Source: Rhodanobacter thiooxydans
GTDB lineage: Bacteria; Pseudomonadota; Gammaproteobacteria; Xanthomonadales; Rhodanobacteraceae
Reading direction: 5' to 3'
Length of the DNA stretch: 64,000 nt
NCBI RefSeq assembly: GCF_021545845.1
Contig: NZ_CP088923.1
Coordinates: 1,116,001-1,180,000 of the forward strand
A program made the position numbers and the translations under genes. The notes below the pieces were generated by a model. The model was not told the origin of the DNA, did not search any database, and was given only the letters and a program-made list of their open reading frames with translations. Position 1 is the first letter of the stretch. Each line of letters begins with the position of its first letter. This document shows positions 60,140 to 64,000 of this stretch, piece by piece.

Positions 60140-62686
60140 TTAGAACAGGTACTTCACCGTCACGTTGACCTCGCGGCCTTCCATCGGGCGGGCGAGGATC
60201 ACGCCATCGGTGCCGGCGGCGGAGCCGAAGATGCGCGAGTTGCTCTCGGTCAGGCCCAGTTCGTCGGTCATGTTGGTGCCTTGCAGGCGGATCTGCCAGC
60301 TCTTTTCCACATTGGCGACGATGCCGAAGTCCCAGGTGTTGTAGCTGCCGAGCTGCTGCAGCGCGGACTGGTCCTGGGTGTGCGCGCCGACGTGGGTGTA
60401 GGTCACGAAGGCGGTGACGTCGCCCCAGGAGAACGGCAGGCGGTAGCTCGGCGTGAGCATGTAGCGCACCTTCGGCTGGCGCTGCAGCTGCTTGCCGTTG
60501 ATGCCGATGCACTGGGTGGAGCCGCTGACCAGGTCGGTAAACAGGAAGCAGGAGTTGTTGTGCGTGTAGTGGCCGTCCAGATAGTTGGCGACCACCTGCA
60601 GCTTGAAGTTCTCGAACGGTGTGACCGCGCCAGCGAGGTTCACGCCCTTGGAGTCGGAGCCGTACAGCGCCTGCCCGCCGACCGGCACGCCCTGGCCGTT
60701 GGTGGGCTGGTAGGCCAGGCCGTTGAACTGGCGGTGGTACACGCTGATGTCGGCGTAGAACAGGTCGGACTGGTACTTGAAGCCGCCTTCGAAGTTCTGC
60801 ACCTTCTGCAGCGGCGGGGTGTTGCCGGTGGTGTTGCCGCGCAGCGCGTTGTCGAAGTCGCCGAAGTGCGCGCCCTTGTTGGCGCGCACGTAGACGCTCA
60901 TGTTGTCGGCCAGCTCGTAGTTCACGCCGACGGTCCACGACGGGTGGGTCTTGTCGTAGCGGGTTTTCGCCCAGGTGCCGTTGCATACCGGCACGCTGTT
61001 GTCGTACAGCGTGTTCAAGTTGCCGTCGAGGTTGACGTTGGTGAGGTTGCACACGTTGTTGGTGGCGTTCTCGTTCTCGATGCGGCCGGACACGTCGATC
61101 AGCCACTTGCCGATGCGCCACACATCGGACAGGTAGAACGCCTTGTTGGTGGCGCTGCCGTGCTGGGCGATGTTGTAGGCGCCGTAGTCGAGGAAGCCCT
61201 GGCCGTCGGTGAGGTACTTGGTCTGGCCGTTGTCGACGTAGCTGACCCGGATCGGCTGCGCGTTCGGCGCGTTGGTCATCAGCATCTGGTTGCCCAGCGC
61301 CCACTTGTCGTTCATGGTGTAGTGGGCCAGGTAGAGGCCGCCGGTGAGCGTGTTGCCCTCGAACAGCTCCTTGCTCAGGCGGAAATCGTTGCTGATGTTC
61401 TTCAGGTGTTTGTGGATGTACCACCAGCCCTGGTGGATCACGCTCTGGTTCGGGTCGACCAGGCCGCCGCCGTTCACGTAGCTGGCGGTGGCCGAGCCGG
61501 CGGGTAGGCCGAAGCCGCCCATGCTCGGGTCGTTGGTGTAGAGCATGTCGCTCATGCGGCCGGGGTTGTTGCCCGAGAACAGCGCGTTGGTGTCGACGTC
61601 GCCGCCGTCGAGCAGGAACTTGTCCGAGATGTTCCAGCCGTTGCCCAGGTCGTAGTCGAAGTTGCCGCCGAAGAAGCTGAACTTGGTGCCGCGGCCGTTG
61701 GCCAGGTTGGCGTCGGTGCCGCCGCCGGGGTAGCCGGGCAGTTGCACGTGCTGGATCGCCTTGCTGTAGTAGGTGTCGGTCAGCGGATCGAAGCCGGGGT
61801 AGGCGCTGAAATGGTCGGTACCGCTCTGCAGCAGCGGAATCGGCGTGATGAATTGGTTCTTGTCGTCGAGGTGGCGCGCGTACAGGGTCAGGCTGCCGTT
61901 GTCGCTGTCGTGGCTCAGCGTGGCGGTGAACTGGCCGCCCTTGTCCGCGGCGAACTGCGGGTCGCGCACGCCGTCGGAATCGCGATAGAAGCCGCCCACG
62001 CTGCCGTACCAGTTGTTGCCGAGCGGGAAGCCAAGGAAGCCGTCCACGCGGCGCAGGTTCTCGCTGCCGTAGGTGACGCCGACGCTGCCGCTGGGCACGT
62101 CGGTGCCGGTCTTCAGCATGAAGTTCGCGGTGGCGCCGATCTGGCCGTCGCCGAACACCACCGACGGGCCGCCCTGCAGGATCTCCACCCGCTCGACGGT
62201 GTCGTCGAGGCGGAAGAGCGAGGTGGTCTCGAAGAACGACAGGGTGGGCATGCCGTACAGCGGCGAGCCCATCAACTGGGTGCTGAAGTAGGGCGCGTCG
62301 CCGCCGCCCGGGAAGCCGGCGATCTCGATGTTGGCGCCGGTCTGGCCGCCGGTGGATTCCGGCCACATGCCGGGGGAGATCTTCAGCAGGTCCGCCGTGC
62401 TTTTCGGGTTGGCCATCTTGATCTGCTCGGCCGAGGCGGTGGTGACCGAGTAGCTGGTGTCGATCTTGCGCAGGCCGCCAGTGGCGGTATTGCCGGTCAC
62501 CACCACCTGCTCGAGGGACTTGGCCTTGGCGGCGTCGGCCTTCTGCTCGGCCGTGCTCTTCTTCGCCGGCGCCTGGCTGGCTGGCGCCGGCGCGGGCGTG
62601 GCGTCCCGGGCCACGGCCGCGCCGCAGAACAGGATGGCGGCAATGGCCACCGGAAGGCTCAGTCTCGACAGCTTTTTGGTCTTCAT
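60140..62686 (-). CDS. TonB-dependent outer-membrane receptor
   Basis: 848 residues. Signal peptide (LSLPVAIAAILFCGAAVA), Ala/Pro/Lys linker, LEQVVVTGNTATGG box, plug (about 65-210: LLKISPGMWPESTGGQTGAN, VERVEILQGGPSVVFGDGQI) and a barrel ending VNVTVKYLF. Paralogous to the receptor at 28113: the plug segments (LLKISPG-YPES-GGQTGANIE) and the GREVN-Q/T-VKY end are nearly the same. Between the two, the extracellular loops differ, suggesting a different glycan. It fits uptake of the alpha-glucoside processed by the adjacent GH65 enzymes. Confidence 0.92.
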   Translation of the reverse strand: MKTKKLSRLSLPVAIAAILFCGAAVARDATPAPAPASQAPAKKSTAEQKADAAKAKSLEQVVVTGNTATGGLRKIDTSYSVTTASAEQIKMANPKSTADLLKISPGMWPESTGGQTGANIEIAGFPGGGDAPYFSTQLMGSPLYGMPTLSFFETTSLFRLDDTVERVEILQGGPSVVFGDGQIGATANFMLKTGTDVPSGSVGVTYGSENLRRVDGFLGFPLGNNWYGSVGGFYRDSDGVRDPQFAADKGGQFTATLSHDSDNGSLTLYARHLDDKNQFITPIPLLQSGTDHFSAYPGFDPLTDTYYSKAIQHVQLPGYPGGGTDANLANGRGTKFSFFGGNFDYDLGNGWNISDKFLLDGGDVDTNALFSGNNPGRMSDMLYTNDPSMGGFGLPAGSATASYVNGGGLVDPNQSVIHQGWWYIHKHLKNISNDFRLSKELFEGNTLTGGLYLAHYTMNDKWALGNQMLMTNAPNAQPIRVSYVDNGQTKYLTDGQGFLDYGAYNIAQHGSATNKAFYLSDVWRIGKWLIDVSGRIENENATNNVCNLTNVNLDGNLNTLYDNSVPVCNGTWAKTRYDKTHPSWTVGVNYELADNMSVYVRANKGAHFGDFDNALRGNTTGNTPPLQKVQNFEGGFKYQSDLFYADISVYHRQFNGLAYQPTNGQGVPVGGQALYGSDSKGVNLAGAVTPFENFKLQVVANYLDGHYTHNNSCFLFTDLVSGSTQCIGINGKQLQRQPKVRYMLTPSYRLPFSWGDVTAFVTYTHVGAHTQDQSALQQLGSYNTWDFGIVANVEKSWQIRLQGTNMTDELGLTESNSRIFGSAAGTDGVILARPMEGREVNVTVKYLF

Positions 62687-62763
62687 TTCGGTTACTCCCC
62701 ACCAGTTGAGTTGAATTGTTTTTGACCGCGCAACGCAGCGTGCCGGCTGCGCGGAAGGGCCGC

Positions 62764-64000
62764 TCATGCTATGAAACGGCTGATGTCGAACGCGGCAATG
62801 TCCGGCAGCAGCACATCCGCTTGGTCCAGCTCCTGCGCGCGGCCGATGCCGACCGCCGCCATGCCCGCCGCGTGCAGGGCGGCGATGCCCGCCGCGGCGT
62901 CTTCCACGCCAAGGCATTCCCCCGGGGCCAGCCCCAGCCCGCGCGCCGCCGCCAGGAAGATCTCCGGGTCGGGCTTGGAGCGGGCGATGCGGCCGGCGTC
63001 GACCACGCAGTCGAACAGCGTGGCGATACCCAGCCGCTCGAGCAGTTGCGGCGCGTTGCGGCTGGCCGAGGCCAGCGCGGTCTTCAGCCCGGCGCGGCGC
63101 ACGGACTCCACCGCGGCGCGCGCGCCGGGCAGCAGGTCCTGCGGGCCGAGGCGCCCGATCAGTTCGATGTAGTGGGCATTCTTGCGTGCGGCGAGCGCTT
63201 CCTTCTCCGTCTCGCTGTAGGAGCGCGGCGCGTGCTCCAGCAGGATGTCCAGCGAGCCGCGACGGTCCACGCCCTTCATGCGCCCGGCGGTGATTTCGTC
63301 GAGCGGTGCGCCGATCTCGTTGGCCAGCTGCTGCCATGCCGCGCGGTGCAACACGGCGGTGTCGGCGAGCACGCCGTCGAGGTCGAACACCACCGCCTTC
63401 AGCGGCGGCGGAGCGACGGAGCCCGCGCAGGGCAGGTGCAACGGCTGGCCGGCGTGCAGGCGCTGCGGCAGGCCGTCGTGCAGGAAGGTGAGCGAGCTGC
63501 CCTCGGTGAGGGTGTAGCGCGCGCCGTCGCCATCGACCTCCACGCGCAGGTGCGCCCCGCGCCAGCGCAGGCCGAAGCGGTAGCTTTTCCATGCCGCCGG
63601 CAGCCGCGGCGCCAGCGCGGGAAGGCCATCGTGCACACGCAGCCCGCCGTAGCCCCAGCTCAGCGCCAGCCAGCTGCCGGCCATTGCCGCCATGTGCAGG
63701 CCGTGCGCCGCGTTGCCGTGCAGGTCGTCCAGGTCGACCCGCAGGGTGTCGAGGAAATAACCGTGCGCCTTGTCGGCGTAGCCCACTTCGGCCGCGAGCA
63801 CCGCGAAGGTGGAGGCGGACAGGGTGGAGTCATGCACGGTGACGCCTTCGTAGTAGTCGAAGTTGCGGCGCTTGGCGGCCACCTCGACCTGCTCGCCGGC
63901 CAGCATCAGGGCCAGCAGCGTATCGGCCTGTTTGCAGACCTGGTGGCGATAGAGGGTGAGCGGATGCAGCAGCAGCAGCAGCGGCTGCCGGCCGGGCGTG
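62764..64000 (-). CDS. GH65 phosphorylase fused to beta-phosphoglucomutase (5' end outside)
   Basis: 411 codons in the window, open at the right edge. The first part is the C-terminal half of a GH65 disaccharide phosphorylase: LYRHQVCKQADTLLALML, RNFDYYEGVTVHDSTLSAS, the HGNAAHGLHMAAMAGSW loop and a C-terminal beta domain. From about codon 217 (numbered from the edge) a HAD domain follows: AVVFDLDGVLADTAVLH (nucleophile Asp), ASASRNA, KPDPEIFL and GVEDAAAGI, as in beta-PGM. The fusion would turn an alpha-linked disaccharide (maltose, kojibiose, trehalose or nigerose) into glucose plus beta-glucose-1-phosphate and then glucose-6-phosphate in one polypeptide. Cytoplasmic. Last gene of the alpha-glucoside module. 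Confidence 0.88.
   Translation of the reverse strand, partial: TPGRQPLLLLLHPLTLYRHQVCKQADTLLALMLAGEQVEVAAKRRNFDYYEGVTVHDSTLSASTFAVLAAEVGYADKAHGYFLDTLRVDLDDLHGNAAHGLHMAAMAGSWLALSWGYGGLRVHDGLPALAPRLPAAWKSYRFGLRWRGAHLRVEVDGDGARYTLTEGSSLTFLHDGLPQRLHAGQPLHLPCAGSVAPPPLKAVVFDLDGVLADTAVLHRAAWQQLANEIGAPLDEITAGRMKGVDRRGSLDILLEHAPRSYSETEKEALAARKNAHYIELIGRLGPQDLLPGARAAVESVRRAGLKTALASASRNAPQLLERLGIATLFDCVVDAGRIARSKPDPEIFLAAARGLGLAPGECLGVEDAAAGIAALHAAGMAAVGIGRAQELDQADVLLPDIAAFDISRFIA

Noticed and set aside
56332..60168. A 1,278-codon open frame on the plus strand
   Set aside because: It is antisense to the GH65 hydrolase and MFS genes, has His/Arg/Gln-rich composition without domains and arises from the GC-rich third codon positions of the real genes.

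Overview
The window is high-GC DNA with the gene content of a Rhodanobacteraceae/Xanthomonadaceae-type gammaproteobacterium (Rhodanobacter- or Dyella-like). The reasons are several TonB-receptor carbohydrate loci, an MFS gene and ssb that I recall as neighbours of uvrA in this order, and many IS relics. This assignment is inference; no rRNA is present. I saw no tRNA, rRNA or CRISPR array.

Region 1 (1-13.2 kb): the end of an MFS transporter gene and, about 11.7 kb later, ssb. Between them lies an AT-richer, IS-laden block. Two nearly identical IS5-type elements in inverted orientation (881-2141 and 6118-7369), each flanked by CTAG, bracket three electron-transfer genes: a Cyc2-like fused cytochrome-porin, a membrane protein with a CxxCH heme site, and a cytochrome lipoprotein. 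Beyond the second IS are a small periplasmic cytochrome c, a MITE-like repeat, an intact IS1595 element, a HemJ/CopD-like membrane protein, a relic IS5 end, and an IS1182-family element whose transposase is broken by a stop codon. A perfect TTGA-N6-TCAA (Fnr/FixK-type) box sits upstream of the Cyc2-like gene. A DedA-rhodanese fusion gene and ssb close the region.

Region 2 (13.2-14.6 kb): IS3 and IS630 remnants around two small overlapping genes of unknown function.

Region 3 (14.6-32.9 kb): a galactoside locus. A leftward, tightly overlapping operon encodes a periplasmic GH42 beta-galactosidase, DgoK, DgoA, DgoD, an SDR sugar dehydrogenase, an SMP-30 lactonase and a sugar:H+ symporter, followed by an APC permease. 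Together these make the oxidative De Ley-Doudoroff route from galactose to pyruvate plus glyceraldehyde-3-phosphate. A GntR/FadR-type regulator lies in the locus. Two near-identical sites (ATAGTASTAT) lie at the beta-galactosidase/kinase divergent promoter and in front of the TonB receptor. A phosphotransferase/class-III aminotransferase pair and a GH63 hydrolase are also present.

Region 4 (33-40.1 kb): an accessory insertion. Between a decayed LigD polymerase-domain gene, a fragment of an M1 peptidase and a fragment of a TonB receptor stands one 5.7 kb gene. It encodes a roughly 1,885-residue protein combining an M48-like metallopeptidase domain, a TerB-like domain, a DUF4011-like region, an SF1 (Upf1/Dna2-like) helicase and a C-terminal MTES_1575/Vsr-like nuclease fold. 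A 9-bp direct repeat lies at both junctions. I consider it a strong candidate for an undescribed defence or nucleic-acid-processing system.

Region 5 (40.1-64 kb): an M1 peptidase interrupted by an amber codon, then a mannoside module. That module comprises GH92 alpha-mannosidase, an FHS-type symporter, an AGE-family mannose isomerase and a fructokinase, with a LacI-type operator in the divergent promoter. Next come a histidine kinase/response regulator operon, two MacB/FtsX-type permeases without an ATPase, and a PilR-like sigma-54 activator. The window ends in a third sugar module: periplasmic GH65-like hydrolase, MFS transporter, TonB receptor, and a GH65 phosphorylase fused to beta-phosphoglucomutase that runs off the edge.
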